DNA of 48,723 bases, from positions 1-48,723 of the forward strand of contig JAAYGT010000124.1 of assembly GCA_012727555.1 (NCBI GenBank), in the 5' to 3' direction. The notes under the pieces are model-generated. The model did not search any database and was not told the DNA's origin. It saw only the letters and a list, made by a program, of their open reading frames with translations. Shown here one piece after another: positions 48,557 to 48,723 of the stretch. Position 1 is the first letter of the stretch, and each line of letters starts with the position of its first letter. This stretch comes from Alcaligenaceae bacterium (GTDB lineage: Bacteria > Pseudomonadota > Gammaproteobacteria > Burkholderiales > Burkholderiaceae_B). Made by a program: the position numbers and the translations under genes.

Positions 48557-48583
48557 AAAAAAGCGGGGGCGACATACCCCCGC
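48557..48583 (-). terminator. Terminator or attenuator between tuf and rpsJ
   Basis: On the minus strand GCGGGGG (48583-48577) pairs with CCCCCGC (48569-48563) around a 7-nt loop, followed by six U residues (48562-48557). The rpsJ start codon is only 18 nt further on. Most tuf transcripts would end here, and rpsJ would depend on read-through or on a promoter inside tuf. Confidence 0.85.
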
Positions 48584-48596
48584 CCGAGAGCATCAG

Positions 48597-48723
48597 TTAC
48601 TTGATGATGCTTGCAACCACACCGGCGCCGACGGTACGGCCACCTTCACGGATCGCGAAACGCAGACCTTCTTCCATGGCGATCGGCGCAATCAGGCTGA
48701 CCTTCATGGAGACGTTGTCGCCC
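48597..48723 (-). CDS. tuf: Elongation factor Tu, C-terminal part (partial)
   Basis: Carries aminoacyl-tRNA to the ribosome. Only the last 41 codons are inside the window; the rest lies past the right edge. The minus-strand translation ends [31 protein letters not shown], the near-invariant end of domain 3 of EF-Tu. The stop TAA is at 48599-48597. Location ahead of rpsJ is the usual str-S10 junction. Confidence 0.97.
   Translation of the reverse strand, partial: GDNVSMKVSLIAPIAMEEGLRFAIREGGRTVGAGVVASIIK

Overview
The window looks like an ordinary chromosomal segment of a betaproteobacterium of the order Burkholderiales, most likely family Alcaligenaceae. Four things point there: the gene order rplQ-cutA-dsbD-hemB-engB-cytochrome c4-resB-ccsB, System II (ResB/CcsB) cytochrome c maturation, an orphan Bug-type (TctC) periplasmic binding protein, and betaproteobacterial ribosomal proteins such as a 263-residue S3. 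No species name can be read from the sequence. I saw no transposase, integrase, phage gene, CRISPR array, tRNA or rRNA.

Layout. Positions 1-77 hold the last 24 codons of a membrane protein. Then come malate synthase G (glcB) with a clear sigma-70 promoter and terminator, ssb (minus), an MFS exporter (minus), and uvrA (plus), whose 3' end overlaps the opposing gene dgt. The aroK-aroB-dgt operon (minus) is divergent from mrcA (PBP1a), lptM, lysA and a large GGDEF-EAL membrane protein (plus). The cytochrome c maturation genes ccsB, resB and a dihaem cytochrome c4 follow on the minus strand, then engB-hemB (plus) and dsbD-cutA (minus).

From 26.1 kb to the end lies the large ribosomal protein cluster, all on the minus strand, but broken twice. 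Read in transcription order it is tuf-rpsJ, then a 2.6-kb interruption (guaD on the plus strand, a TctC protein on the minus strand), then rplC-D-W-B-rpsS-rplV-rpsC-rplP-rpmC-rpsQ. A 5.7-kb interruption follows (fadD-type ligase and aldehyde dehydrogenase on the plus strand, a LapD-like protein on the minus strand). The cluster then resumes with rplN-X-E-rpsN-rpsH-rplF-R-rpsE-rpmD-rplO-secY-infA-rpmJ-rpsM-K-D-rpoA-rplQ. Each block after an interruption has a good candidate sigma-70 promoter and a leader rich in stem-loops.

Functional links. resB, ccsB, cytochrome c4, hemB and dsbD form a haem and cytochrome c neighbourhood: haem precursor synthesis, haem delivery and ligation, thiol reduction and a product apoprotein. 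mrcA, lptM and lysA serve the cell envelope, as do aroK and aroB at the level of aromatic precursors. uvrA, ssb and dgt serve DNA repair and nucleotide pools. Two c-di-GMP-family membrane proteins stand out. One (14548-17514) has an intact EAL site but an altered GGDEF metal site. The other (35350-37293) has a LapD-type sensor, but nearly all catalytic and ligand residues of both output domains are lost. I did not find an obvious new multi-gene system. The most unusual items are this LapD-like protein, the split ribosomal cluster with its leaders, and several operator-like palindromes.
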